Of a stretch of 64,000 nucleotides of DNA, positions 25,971 to 34,305 are shown piece after piece. Origin of the DNA: Clostridia bacterium (GTDB lineage: Bacteria; Bacillota; Clostridia; Christensenellales; UBA1242); the NCBI GenBank assembly GCA_900753315.1, contig CAADYP010000010.1, positions 35,678 to 99,677 on the forward strand, in the 5' to 3' direction. How positions within the stretch are numbered: the stretch's first letter is position 1; each line of letters begins with the position of its first letter. A program made the translations under genes and the position numbers. The notes under the pieces are model-generated. The model had not been told where the DNA came from. It made no database searches and saw nothing but the letters and a program-made list of their open reading frames with translations.

Positions 25971-28031
25971 TTAAACATCTTCAACTGCATATTGAATAAG
26001 TGCAACTTTGTAATTGTAGTTTATTCCTGAAGCACCTTTTACTTTGACAACATCAAAGTAAAGTTCCAAGAAATCGCACGCATCAGTCCCTGCATTTTGA
26101 ACAGAGAATTTGCTTTCATCCAAAGTCCCATAAAAGCCATAACTTGAAGAAGGATTGAGTTTATAATATTCTCTAGCCTTATCAGTTCCGCTTATAAGTT
26201 TTGAAGCATAATTTGTTGTAATTTCTGTTCCAGACACAAATGGATTTATCACACTATTGCCAATATTGCTGTTAAACTTTGTTTTGATAGACAAATCTTT
26301 TGTAAGGGCAATGTCATATTGTCCTTGTTCCAATTCGCTGTAGCCAATATAAACCCAATTCACATCAGGATCCTCGCCACTGACTTCTCCGTTTTTCCCA
26401 TACTTGACTTCAAGTTGTTTTTCGCCAGAACAAACGATTTCTCCTTGTCCACCATTTGCTGTCGAACTGAAGTATCTAAATCCAACATTGATTGTGATTG
26501 ATTCTGCCATTGTTTTGCTTGAATCAGGATTTTCAAAATACTCAAATCCAATCCAAATGTCTGACAAAGGAATATTCAATTCAGTTTCTTGTGGATACAA
26601 AACCATACTTTGATATTCCGCTGCATCAATATATTTAAACATTTGGCTATCATCATTGTTTTCGTAGTTGGCAAAGAAATAATCACCTCTGTAATCAGTA
26701 ATTTTTGACACTACATAAGGGCTGTCCAAACCAATAGTTTTCCCTGTTGTTCCGTCACCATTATCATAAGCGCTATCATACCCAATATGAGCTTCTCCAC
26801 AAGCATAGTCAATGACATTTTCGATAATTTTGTCATAATTTCTATTTAATTTCAATTCTCCAGTTTTTACTGGTTGCGAAGCAACTCCACTCTCTTCTGT
26901 ATTTTCATACAATCCAATTGAAATTTGATTATATTCTTGCTTATATGCATTTTCACCTAAAACTACATCTTTCACAAATCTTTTGATTTGTTCTTTATTT
27001 TCTGCAGTAATTCCAATATATCCACCTTGGTCTTTATACAACGCTTTAACTCTACCAAGAGCATCTCCAATAGAAATTGGAGTATTCCCCCAGCCATTTA
27101 CGGAAATACCAGAAATCAAACCATCTGCTCCGTAAGTCTTTGTGAATGTGAAAAGCGGAGCATCTTCGCTTGGTGTTTTGTTACCATCTTCCGAAACATT
27201 CACATAATCATACCCCAAAACAAACAAATATGTAACATATTCAAATGCATCCTGGAAATAGTTTACTACATCAATTTGAGCATCAGTCTTTCCTTCAACT
27301 TCTTTTTGATAATATGGAGATGACCAATAATTCGTAACATTTGTTCCTTCTTTCTTTGCTTCATTGTTTGAATCATAAATTTGCCCAAATGAAGGAGAAT
27401 AATTGTTAATTACTCCAGGCCTAGCAAACAAATCCAATAATGACATATCTGAAATAATAATTTCGCCAGATGTTGAATTATATGTAACTATGCTATTGTA
27501 ACTAGAAATCTCTTCTGTTAATTTTTCAAAAATATTTGAATAATTTCCCGCTTTATTTTCAATAGTCCAATTCCATTTTGAATTTGTATCTATTATTATT
27601 GTCTGCCTAACCAAATCACCACTTTCGTTATTTGTGTTTGTGACACTTTTGATTGTATATCGCAATGAATCAAACAAATAAAATTTATTGTTTTCATCAG
27701 AAAAATTCTCATAAGTCTCACCATTGTTTATGTCAATATCTTTCAATAATTCATTCTTATTGAGATCGTATTCCATATTCTCATAAACATTATAAAGGTT
27801 TTTCAATGTTTCTCTAGCAAACAAATTGTAATAATATTCAGATGCATAATCTCCAACAGCCTCAGAAAAACTATATGATGCAGGTTTACTTAAAACCTTG
27901 ACGCCATCAAGAGACTTTGGACTATCACCTCCAATTCCCCCCATACCGCCATCACAGCCGGCAAACAACATAAACATAAAACAAAATATTATTGATAAAA
28001 ATCTATATTTGCTTTTCTTCTTCATATTCAT
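25971..28031 (-). CDS. Large unknown lipoprotein with a Gly-rich N terminus
   Basis: A 686-residue exported protein from the ATG at 28031. A basic n-region (KKKSKYR) and a hydrophobic stretch end in LFAGC, a lipobox, followed by DGGMGGIGGDS. The mature part is rich in Tyr, Asn and Ser with no enzymatic motif that I recognise; a mid-region SINGWGNTPISIGDALGRV-like segment resembles no named domain by eye. The ribosome site is ambiguous: AGAGGA lies 12 bases before this ATG and directly before an upstream TTG. The neighbouring lipoprotein gene upstream reads the same way, so the two may form a surface unit. Confidence 0.6.
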   Translation of the reverse strand: MNMKKKSKYRFLSIIFCFMFMLFAGCDGGMGGIGGDSPKSLDGVKVLSKPASYSFSEAVGDYASEYYYNLFARETLKNLYNVYENMEYDLNKNELLKDIDINNGETYENFSDENNKFYLFDSLRYTIKSVTNTNNESGDLVRQTIIIDTNSKWNWTIENKAGNYSNIFEKLTEEISSYNSIVTYNSTSGEIIISDMSLLDLFARPGVINNYSPSFGQIYDSNNEAKKEGTNVTNYWSSPYYQKEVEGKTDAQIDVVNYFQDAFEYVTYLFVLGYDYVNVSEDGNKTPSEDAPLFTFTKTYGADGLISGISVNGWGNTPISIGDALGRVKALYKDQGGYIGITAENKEQIKRFVKDVVLGENAYKQEYNQISIGLYENTEESGVASQPVKTGELKLNRNYDKIIENVIDYACGEAHIGYDSAYDNGDGTTGKTIGLDSPYVVSKITDYRGDYFFANYENNDDSQMFKYIDAAEYQSMVLYPQETELNIPLSDIWIGFEYFENPDSSKTMAESITINVGFRYFSSTANGGQGEIVCSGEKQLEVKYGKNGEVSGEDPDVNWVYIGYSELEQGQYDIALTKDLSIKTKFNSNIGNSVINPFVSGTEITTNYASKLISGTDKAREYYKLNPSSSYGFYGTLDESKFSVQNAGTDACDFLELYFDVVKVKGASGINYNYKVALIQYAVEDV

Positions 28032-28067
28032 ATGATAACACAATCCTCTAAAAAAAACAATAAATTA

Positions 28068-28104
28068 AAGAAAAAGAAAGAGAATTTTAATTTTCTCTTT
28101 CCTT
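28068..28104 (-). terminator. Terminator overlapping the 3' end of the Pro-linker lipoprotein gene
   Basis: AAAGAGAA and TTCTCTTT arms with a T-rich tail on the minus strand; the stop codon lies in the loop region. Confidence 0.6.
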
Positions 28105-29736
28105 ATCTTCATAAAACATAACTTGTTTTGCCTGTGTTTTCTCTTGAGTTTTCGTTTCTGTATTATAGAGAAGTTCGTTATTTTTATCAATATCAGTTCT
28201 ATCAACATTATAAACTAAAAACCATCTATAATTTTTGTTATAAATGTTTTCTTTTTCATTTTCCACATTATTAGTAAGTGAAGATGCAACATCAATATCT
28301 ACAAATTCCAATTTCCCATTAACATCTAAAACATAATATTGTTTCCAACTTTTATAATAACCTAATGATAAACCAGCTACTGTATCTTTTACTGGAGTCT
28401 TAATTCCAAACAAAACTTTAGCATTGTTAAATTCTACAATTTGATCTCTGTAATCAGATACTGCTGTATCCTTACAACCTTTAGTTGCAATCGTTTCAAG
28501 AATAATTGATGTCAATTTATCAAATTCTTCTTTATGTGCCGTTGCATAATCTTCATCAATAGTTGTATATTCAACTTTAACTTGATTTAATTTTGAATCA
28601 AATTTAAACAATTTTGATGTTGTAAGTAAGAAATCTTTAAATTTGGCAATGCTATTATTTTCTGGATTTGAAACAAAACTTTTCCATTTCCCATTTTGAT
28701 CATTGATAACAGACAAACATGTTGTTGTATCCACATTCTTATGAATTTCTGAATCAAGATGCATCAAAACACCAATTTTGAAATTGTCCTTTGTTGGATT
28801 GATGAATACAATATTGTCAACAATTATATCGTTCAAAACTGTGCAATTTTTATATACTTGATCAATCAATGTATTTCCATTTGGTGTAATTTCCATAAAT
28901 GCTTTTTGAATAGCATCAATATTAAATACATAGTTTCCATTTGCATCTATCGTATAAAGTGCAGTATCCACAACAGGGTCTGTTGGATCTATAGTTGGAT
29001 CTGCATTATAAATATTGTCAGCTGTAGGAAGAGTCACACTTGTTTCGCCAATTCTTGAAACGCAACCATAATAGTCATCACCTACAAGCGTTCCACCTTC
29101 ATCATCAAGATACAATGTCATCGCCTTGCCATTGACTGTGCCTTCAAAATAATTTTGAATTTCATTATAATCAGTCCACTCTGCACCTCTCAATGAATCC
29201 ATGATAAGACTATTTACATCGAAACCAGTCGCATCATAGCGTCCCCATTTCCCAGTCTCTTTGTCATACACCAAATCGTATGCCTTGTCTCCACTGATAT
29301 AATGATAGTCAGATATTCTTTCCTTATTATTTTTAATTTGAACTTTATCTCCATCAAAATAATAATTATAGTCTTTGTTTCCACTGCTAAAACTATAAGT
29401 ATAGTTAGTCCCCATGTCATCCAACAATTTTACAACCTTTTCTGTTGGAATGATTTTAACAGGCGGATCCACTGGTGTTATTGGTGTAGGATCAATTGGT
29501 GTTGAGTCTGGTGGTGTTGGCGTAACTGGTGTTGTAATGCTTGAAGGTGGATCTTTTGTGTTTCCACAACCAGCCATAGTAAACACTGCCGTTGCAGTCA
29601 TTGCTAATGCAAGTGTAAAAACAGCAACCCTCTTTAAGATTCCTGATGATTTTTTAGGTGCTCTTGGCACATTTACCTCTGAAATTTCTTCAACTTCATT
29701 CTTTTCTTCTTCTGATAAAAATTCCCCTCTTTTCAT
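28087..29736 (-). CDS. Unknown lipoprotein with cytoplasmic-style leader and Pro-rich linker
   Basis: A 549-residue protein. Residues 1-35 are charged and polar (LSEEEKNEVEEISEVNVPRA), an unusually long n-region. A hydrophobic stretch follows and ends in FTMAGC, a lipobox. After it comes a 40-residue Pro/Thr linker (TPVTPTPPDSTPIDPTPITP), typical of a spacer lifting a domain off the cell surface, then a large domain with Asp-rich segments such as DPTIDPTDPVVD. No catalytic motif is recognised. AAGGGGG precedes the start. A terminator hairpin overlaps the stop codon. Confidence 0.6.
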   Translation of the reverse strand: MKRGEFLSEEEKNEVEEISEVNVPRAPKKSSGILKRVAVFTLALAMTATAVFTMAGCGNTKDPPSSITTPVTPTPPDSTPIDPTPITPVDPPVKIIPTEKVVKLLDDMGTNYTYSFSSGNKDYNYYFDGDKVQIKNNKERISDYHYISGDKAYDLVYDKETGKWGRYDATGFDVNSLIMDSLRGAEWTDYNEIQNYFEGTVNGKAMTLYLDDEGGTLVGDDYYGCVSRIGETSVTLPTADNIYNADPTIDPTDPVVDTALYTIDANGNYVFNIDAIQKAFMEITPNGNTLIDQVYKNCTVLNDIIVDNIVFINPTKDNFKIGVLMHLDSEIHKNVDTTTCLSVINDQNGKWKSFVSNPENNSIAKFKDFLLTTSKLFKFDSKLNQVKVEYTTIDEDYATAHKEEFDKLTSIILETIATKGCKDTAVSDYRDQIVEFNNAKVLFGIKTPVKDTVAGLSLGYYKSWKQYYVLDVNGKLEFVDIDVASSLTNNVENEKENIYNKNYRWFLVYNVDRTDIDKNNELLYNTETKTQEKTQAKQVMFYEDKEREN

Positions 29737-29823
29737 CATATCCCCCTTATTTAACTAAATCATATCACACTTTTCAAAATTATGCAATACCTTTTAAAAT
29801 GTTTTGTATAATTTTGGAAAATA

Positions 29824-30651
29824 TCATTGTAATGTTCTCATGAAAAAGAACAAATATTGTTGAGCAAATCCTGACAGTTGTCCAAACTGCTTTGTCAGGT
29901 TATGTCTTATTGCTTCTCTGTTCTCTTGATGCTCATAAAACTTGTTATACATTTGAGCCATCCAAGTATCAACAGGAAACACATCTCCCCTTCCATAACC
30001 AAACAACAATATGCAATCTGCAACCTTTGGACCTACTCCTGACAATCCAATAAGCTTTTTCCTTAAATCTGGTGTTGATAACAAATCCCAGTCTTTCAAT
30101 GTTTTTTCATCAATCAACCTTACTGTTTCATACAGATATTTTGCTCTATATCCTGCGCCAATATTGGTAAAAAACTCTTCATTAACACTCAACAATGCTT
30201 CTCTCGTTGGGAATGCATAATAATCACCCATATTCTGTCCCAACTTCTGTCTCATCCTGTCCAAAATCATTTGAATGCGCTTTATATTGTTGTTTGCTGA
30301 AACTATAAATGAAATCACTGTCTCAAACAAATCTTGTTTCACAATTCTTATTCCATGTCCATATTCAATCGGTTTGGTCAAGATATCATATCCTTTCAGT
30401 TTCTTTTTTATCTCGCCATAATCCGTCTTCAAATCAAAAAAGTTTTCAAAATAATCAGGATTTTTTGTTTTAATTATGTATCCATTTTCTGTCTCAAAAA
30501 TTTCTGCTTTCTTATCTGCTGAAAATACTTGATAATTCCCGCCATTTTTCTTAAATGAAAAGATTTGTCCGCACTCCAAAATATGTTGTGGATTGAAATC
30601 ATCTTTACCAGAAATTTCTATAAAATCTTTTCCTTTTTTGTATTTCAGCAT
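29824..30651 (-). CDS. ogg: 8-oxoguanine DNA glycosylase/AP lyase (OGG1 family)
   Basis: Base-excision repair enzyme that removes oxidised guanine. The 275-residue protein has the helix-hairpin-helix-GPD signature LIGLSGVGPKVADCILLFGYG followed by DVFPVDTWM, with the catalytic Lys and Asp in place. The N-terminal domain DFNPQHILECGQIFSFKKNG matches the OGG1-like group. The ATG at 30651 lies 9 bases after AAGGAG; the upstream ATG at 30669 precedes that box and is rejected. Monocistronic. Confidence 0.9.
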   Translation of the reverse strand: MLKYKKGKDFIEISGKDDFNPQHILECGQIFSFKKNGGNYQVFSADKKAEIFETENGYIIKTKNPDYFENFFDLKTDYGEIKKKLKGYDILTKPIEYGHGIRIVKQDLFETVISFIVSANNNIKRIQMILDRMRQKLGQNMGDYYAFPTREALLSVNEEFFTNIGAGYRAKYLYETVRLIDEKTLKDWDLLSTPDLRKKLIGLSGVGPKVADCILLFGYGRGDVFPVDTWMAQMYNKFYEHQENREAIRHNLTKQFGQLSGFAQQYLFFFMRTLQ

Positions 30652-30743
30652 TCTCAAACTCTCCTTCATCGACTTTTTATACTAAATATTGGACACAAGA
30701 CAAATTTTTGACGACATTTAGTAGTTGCGCATTTATAGTAACA

Positions 30744-30767
30744 AAAAAAGGGCGTAAAGCCCTTTAA
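30744..30767 (-). terminator. Terminator of rplU-prp-rpmA
   Basis: AAAGGGC and GCCCTTT arms with a T run, immediately after the rpmA stop codon. Confidence 0.85.
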
Positions 30768-31040
30768 TTATTCAGCAATAACTGAAACGATATTCTTTCC
30801 TTTGCCTTCTCCAAAAACAACTTTCCCATTTTTGAGAGCAAAAAGAGTGTAATCTTTCCCCATGCCAACATTAGCACCAGGATAAACCTTTGTGCCACGT
30901 TGTCTAACGATGATTGAACCAGCTGTAACAAGTTGTCCAGCATAAGCTTTAACTCCAAGACGTTTTGATTGAGAGTCTCTGCCGTTCTTTGTGCTACCGC
31001 CACCCTTTTTATGAGCAAAAAGTTGTAAATTAATAAACAT
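30768..31040 (-). CDS. rpmA: 50S ribosomal protein L27 with Prp-cleaved N-terminal extension
   Basis: L27 reaches toward the peptidyl-transferase centre. The protein starts MFINLQLFAHKKGGGST: the LQLFAHKKG site is that cut by the protease Prp in Firmicutes, exposing the functional N terminus. The adjacent gene encodes Prp, as expected. GGAGG lies 9 bases before the ATG at 31040; a longer in-frame start at 31085 is inside prp and is rejected. The 90-residue length is normal. Confidence 0.96.
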   Translation of the reverse strand: MFINLQLFAHKKGGGSTKNGRDSQSKRLGVKAYAGQLVTAGSIIVRQRGTKVYPGANVGMGKDYTLFALKNGKVVFGEGKGKNIVSVIAE

Positions 31041-31359
31041 CTTTTCTAACCTCCATCTTAACATTTTTGGCATAATTTTTAGCAATATCTTGCAAGGTTA
31101 AAAACATTGTATTAAGCAAAATCTGTGCATCTTTGTTGTTTTCATCTCCGTCTAAAAGCCTAACTTGTAAAAATCCATCTTCAATGATGCTCTCTACCTT
31201 AAGTTTCAAAACTTCTTTGAGCCCAACAAGTGTCATTTGAGTTGCTGTTGAAACAGCACTGCAAACGATATCTCTACCTTCTTCTGCGAAACCACTGTGT
31301 CCCTTAACTTGATAAGACCAAATTATGTCATCTTTTTTGAAAATCGTAATCTTAGTCAT
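31030..31359 (-). CDS. prp: Ribosomal-processing cysteine protease Prp
   Basis: Removes the N-terminal extension of L27. The 109-residue protein has the catalytic His in KGHSGFAEEG (His21) and Cys in DIVCSAVS (Cys32 or nearby). The gene lies between rplU and rpmA, starts three bases after the rplU stop and overlaps the rpmA start by 11 bases, so all three are tightly coupled. Confidence 0.94.
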   Translation of the reverse strand: MTKITIFKKDDIIWSYQVKGHSGFAEEGRDIVCSAVSTATQMTLVGLKEVLKLKVESIIEDGFLQVRLLDGDENNKDAQILLNTMFLTLQDIAKNYAKNVKMEVRKDVY

Positions 31360-31361
31360 AA

Positions 31362-31670
31362 TTACATCTTAATAGAAACAATTTTGATTTCTGTCCATGG
31401 TTGTCTATGACCTTGCTTCTTACGTTCATTTTTCTTAGGTTTGTATTTAAAAACTACAATCTTATCACCTTTTCCATGAGCGACAATTTCAGCAACCACT
31501 TCAGCCGTTTTAACGGTTGGTGTTCCAGCAACTGTTTTGTTTCCGTCAGAAACGAGCAAAACTTCAAGGTTCAATTTGTCCCCAACATTTCCGTTAAGCT
31601 TTTCAACCTTAAGAACATCGTTTTCTGTAACATTGTATTGCTTTCCACCTGTCTGAATAACTGCAAACAT
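31362..31670 (-). CDS. rplU: 50S ribosomal protein L21
   Basis: A 23S rRNA-binding protein. The 102-residue chain begins MFAVIQTGGKQYNV and ends with the conserved KKNERKKQGHRQPWTEIKI. AGGAGG lies 9 bases before the ATG; a GTG two codons earlier is too close to the box. First gene of the rplU-prp-rpmA operon. Confidence 0.97.
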   Translation of the reverse strand: MFAVIQTGGKQYNVTENDVLKVEKLNGNVGDKLNLEVLLVSDGNKTVAGTPTVKTAEVVAEIVAHGKGDKIVVFKYKPKKNERKKQGHRQPWTEIKIVSIKM

Positions 31671-31750
31671 CTTCACATACCTCCTCTAACCAAACTCGCT
31701 GTCGTCAAGGTGGGTAAAAACCACTTTCAGACCCGACACATGCGGATACA
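31671..31750 (-). promoter_or_regulatory. Candidate L21 leader RNA
   Basis: The untranslated region holds GGGTCTGAAAGTGG with matching TACCCACC and further CGTC/GACG-type arms just before the AGGAGG. Firmicutes carry an autoregulatory L21 leader at this place. I infer the identity from position and the hairpins; I did not fold it formally. Confidence 0.5.
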
Positions 31751-31755
31751 TTAGT

Positions 31756-31784
31756 ATATTAACATAAAAAAAAAGAAAAGTCAA
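31756..31784 (-). promoter_or_regulatory. Promoter of rplU-prp-rpmA
   Basis: TTGACT at 31784-31779 and TAATAT at 31761-31756 with a 17-base spacer. Confidence 0.75.
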
Positions 31785-31840
31785 TAATTTTATTGACAAA
31801 TTTCTTGTAGTCTTACGATAGTATGGGACAAAAAGCCATT

Positions 31841-32743
31841 CTAAATTTCTTTCTGTTTTTTCAAATAATCTTTAAAGTAACCTGGTAAATCAGCTTCAAA
31901 AGTCATCAATTTCCCGCTTCTTGGATGAACAAAAGAAATCTTGTAAGCATGCAGAAGCTGTCCGGCAAGCCCTTTGACTTCTTTTCCATAAAGTCTGTCA
32001 CCCACAATTGGATGATTAAGATATTTTGAATGAACACGAATCTGATGTGTCCTGCCTGTTTGCAATGCAAATTCTACCAAACAGCATTTCTCAAAGTGTT
32101 TTAACACTTTAAAATCGGTGATTGCCACTCTTCCAGAATCTTGGACACTCATTTTCATTCTATCTTTAGGGTCACGTTTGATAAATGTTTCAATTCGCCC
32201 CTCATCTTCTTTCAAATTTCCGTCCAAAACAGCCAAATAATTTCTATGGCAAGTCTTATTTTTGATTTGTTCGGCGAGTCTAACATGGGCAAAATCATTT
32301 TTTGCAATAACCAACAACCCACTGGTATCTTTGTCAAGCCTATGAACAATTCCTGGACGAAGTTGTCCATTTATTCCGCTCAAATCCTTGATTTTATACA
32401 GCAATCCATTCACCAAAGTTCCACTTTTTGTCGATGAACAAGGATGAACAACCAAACCTTGTGGTTTGTTTATAACCGCCAAATCTTCGTCTTGATAAAC
32501 AATTTCAAAATCTACATCTTCTGCGTCAGTTGAAATTGCTTCTGGCTTTTGCACTTCAATTTCGATATTTTCTCCATTTTTTAATGCATATCCAGCCTTG
32601 ACAACCTTTCCATTGACCTTTACAAGACCTTTTTCAATCAAATTTTTTATATGAGAACGAGAAAATTCAGGGTGTTTTTCTAGCAAAAAAACATCCAAAC
32701 GCAAACCCTTTTGGTCTTCATTCGTGATGATATTCTCAGTCAT
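31841..32743 (-). CDS. rluD: RluA/RluD-family pseudouridine synthase
   Basis: Converts uridines of large-subunit rRNA to pseudouridine. The 300-residue protein has an N-terminal S4 RNA-binding domain (RLDVFLLEKHPEFSRSHI) and the catalytic motif HRLDKDTSGLLVIAKN, plus the GRTHQIRVH end motif. The ATG at 32743 follows AGAGGA and overlaps the lspA end by eight bases; a start 20 codons upstream is inside lspA. The lspA-rluD pairing is classical in Firmicutes. Confidence 0.93.
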   Translation of the reverse strand: MTENIITNEDQKGLRLDVFLLEKHPEFSRSHIKNLIEKGLVKVNGKVVKAGYALKNGENIEIEVQKPEAISTDAEDVDFEIVYQDEDLAVINKPQGLVVHPCSSTKSGTLVNGLLYKIKDLSGINGQLRPGIVHRLDKDTSGLLVIAKNDFAHVRLAEQIKNKTCHRNYLAVLDGNLKEDEGRIETFIKRDPKDRMKMSVQDSGRVAITDFKVLKHFEKCCLVEFALQTGRTHQIRVHSKYLNHPIVGDRLYGKEVKGLAGQLLHAYKISFVHPRSGKLMTFEADLPGYFKDYLKKQKEI

Positions 32744-33266
32744 TTTTGTCCTCTGGTTTTTGAGATTTTTCGGGTTTCTTTTGATTTTTGTTTGATTTGA
32801 CAAAATAAATTATCAAATAAATAATGAACAATACCACACCAACGCACAGTGCAACATCAGCAAAATTAAAAACCGGAAAACTTTTCCAAAAGTCGAATTG
32901 AATGAAATCTCTAACATACCCTAAAATCATTCTATCATACAAATTTCCAAAGCAACCTGCAAATAAAAAACCAAATGTAACATTCAAAAGCCAAGTTTTA
33001 TTTTTCTCTTTGATGTAATAATAGATAAAAATTGCCATAAAAATCAAACTCAAAACAATCAAAAAGATTTGTTTCCCAGCCATGATTCCCCATGCAGCGC
33101 CATAATTGTGCACAAGTTTAAAATTGAAAAGGTGAGGAATGACAGAAATAGTTTCTCCATTTGATAATTTTGCATCAAAAACATATTTTGTCACCAAATC
33201 AAGTGTCAAAACGACCACAAAAATAGCCAACATAACGCAAACTTTAATAATATTTTTCTTTTTCAA
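32736..33266 (-). CDS. lspA: Lipoprotein signal peptidase II
   Basis: Cleaves signal peptides of lipoproteins after lipidation; the window encodes several substrates. It has four membrane helices and the catalytic aspartates in FGNLYDRMILGYVRDFI and FNFADVALCVG. The N terminus is basic (KKKNIIK) and the C terminus is an Lys/Asn/Glu-rich tail longer than usual. Start is a TTG: the one at 33266 lies 8 bases after GAGG, better spaced than the TTG at 33272. Confidence 0.94.
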   Translation of the reverse strand: MKKKNIIKVCVMLAIFVVVLTLDLVTKYVFDAKLSNGETISVIPHLFNFKLVHNYGAAWGIMAGKQIFLIVLSLIFMAIFIYYYIKEKNKTWLLNVTFGFLFAGCFGNLYDRMILGYVRDFIQFDFWKSFPVFNFADVALCVGVVLFIIYLIIYFVKSNKNQKKPEKSQKPEDKND

Positions 33267-33284
33267 ACGCAAAACCTCAATAAT

Positions 33285-33509
33285 CTAAAACTTTTTATAC
33301 TTCTTTTTCAATTTTTCCAAATTTTCATCATCAAAATACCTTTCGGTATAGCCACAGTTGCAACAAACATAACGAGTTGTGTATATAGTTTTCCCAAAAG
33401 CACCAATTACTTCATAATCTATGTTGGACTTTTTGGAATTTTTGTCTTTATTTTCAAAAACCAAAATGTTGTCACTTTGACATTTTGGACAAATACCAGT
33501 TTGCTTCAT
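33285..33509 (-). CDS. Small zinc-ribbon protein
   Basis: A 74-residue protein with two Cys pairs, CPKC near the start and CCNCG near residue 49, spaced like a zinc ribbon, and a basic helical end (LEKLKKKYKKF). AGGTGA precedes the ATG and the stop of sepF lies three bases upstream, so it is translated within the sepF-lspA-rluD unit. It may bind nucleic acid or serve a structural role; no named family is recognised. Confidence 0.6.
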   Translation of the reverse strand: MKQTGICPKCQSDNILVFENKDKNSKKSNIDYEVIGAFGKTIYTTRYVCCNCGYTERYFDDENLEKLKKKYKKF

Positions 33510-33511
33510 AC

Positions 33512-33883
33512 TTAATCACCTGTCTCTTTGTCAATTTCCATGTTTTTAGGCAAGAATATATACAAATCTTTGTCAACAACCTCTTCACTTGCTCCCAAAA
33601 CATCAATCACACCGTGATAATAATCCAAAATTTTGTTCTTTTCACCTAAAGAACAAGCTCTAAAATCAATAAAAAATGGGATATCTTTCTTCAAAAAATT
33701 AACTTTATTTTTGCAATCTTCAAACTTTTCTGGATAGAAAACCTTAATTCCATCAATTTCTTCTGGCAATTTTTGAGAAACTTTCAAATTGTATGATGCT
33801 TTTGGTTCTTTTTTCTTCTTTACCACCTTTACATCGTCCCCTTCAAAGCCAAAAAATTTGTAAATATAATTCATAAGCCCCAT
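33512..33883 (-). CDS. sepF: Cell division protein SepF
   Basis: SepF anchors and bundles FtsZ at the division septum. The 123-residue protein has an N-terminal amphipathic membrane-binding stretch (LMNYIYKFFGF), a basic linker, and the SepF core around residues 40-115, with IPFFIDFRACSLGEKNKILDYYHGVIDVLG corresponding to the usual V-x-DF-x(10)-R-x(2)-DF-x-x-G region in a diverged form, and YIFLPKNM at the end. AGAGGTG precedes the ATG. Its link to lspA-rluD matches the Firmicute cell-division region. Confidence 0.75.
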   Translation of the reverse strand: MGLMNYIYKFFGFEGDDVKVVKKKKEPKASYNLKVSQKLPEEIDGIKVFYPEKFEDCKNKVNFLKKDIPFFIDFRACSLGEKNKILDYYHGVIDVLGASEEVVDKDLYIFLPKNMEIDKETGD

Positions 33884-33976
33884 AAAATCACCTCTAACTA
33901 AATTTATATATTATATCATATCACATTTTTGTTTTTTTCTCAAAATAATTATCATTCAAAGCACAAATATATCTCA

Positions 33977-34123
33977 CAGGCACGCCTGTATCTGTTTTCT
34001 AATGTTCTTAACAAAAATTATTACAGGGAGTGACATGCTTGCTTGCAAGGGCATTCACGACGATGCCTAAAAATTTTAGAGATTTATTTTGTATCGCAAA
34101 AAGGTTGCAAAGCAACAAAAAAA
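33977..34123. repeat. Structured tandem repeat, tuf locus, unit 1
   Basis: A 147-base unit in the gap behind tuf. It starts at a CAGGCACGCCTG palindrome, then a diverged spacer, then the core with AGGGAGTGACATGC and GGCATTCACGACGATGCC (a hairpin), then AAAATTTTAGAGATT, a TTTTG/CAAAA hairpin and a TTGCAAAGCAA hairpin. This copy has AGGGAG where others have AAGGAG. See the companion unit and the copies at 60.3 and 61.8 kb. Confidence 0.85.
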
Positions 34124-34269
34124 CAGGCACGCCTGTATCTGCTTTCTAATGTTCTTAACTAAAATTATTACAAGGAGTGACATGCTTGCTTGCAAGGGCA
34201 TTCACGACGATGCCTAAAAATTTTAGAGATTTATTTTGCATCGCAAAAAGGTTGCAGAGCAACAAAAAA
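34124..34269. repeat. Structured tandem repeat, tuf locus, unit 2
   Basis: Second unit, nearly identical to unit 1, with single-base changes in the spacer and in both small hairpins (TTTTGCATCGCAAAA, TTGCAGAGCAA). It abuts the tuf terminator. Together with unit 1 it fills the 422-base gap between sepF and tuf; the first 90 bases of the gap (33884-33976) carry only the AT-rich sepF upstream region. Confidence 0.85.
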
Positions 34270-34292
34270 AGACCTTATATAAGGTCTTTTTT
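34266..34292 (-). terminator. tuf terminator
   Basis: AAAGACCTTATATAAGGTCTTT palindrome with A and T runs, 14 bases past the tuf stop. Confidence 0.85.
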
Positions 34293-34305
34293 TTAATCTC
34301 TAAAA

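Noticed and set aside
33977..34269. The tandem repeats as a CRISPR array
   Set aside because: Only two units per locus, units of about 147-154 bases without short repeats and variable spacers, and no cas genes in the window.
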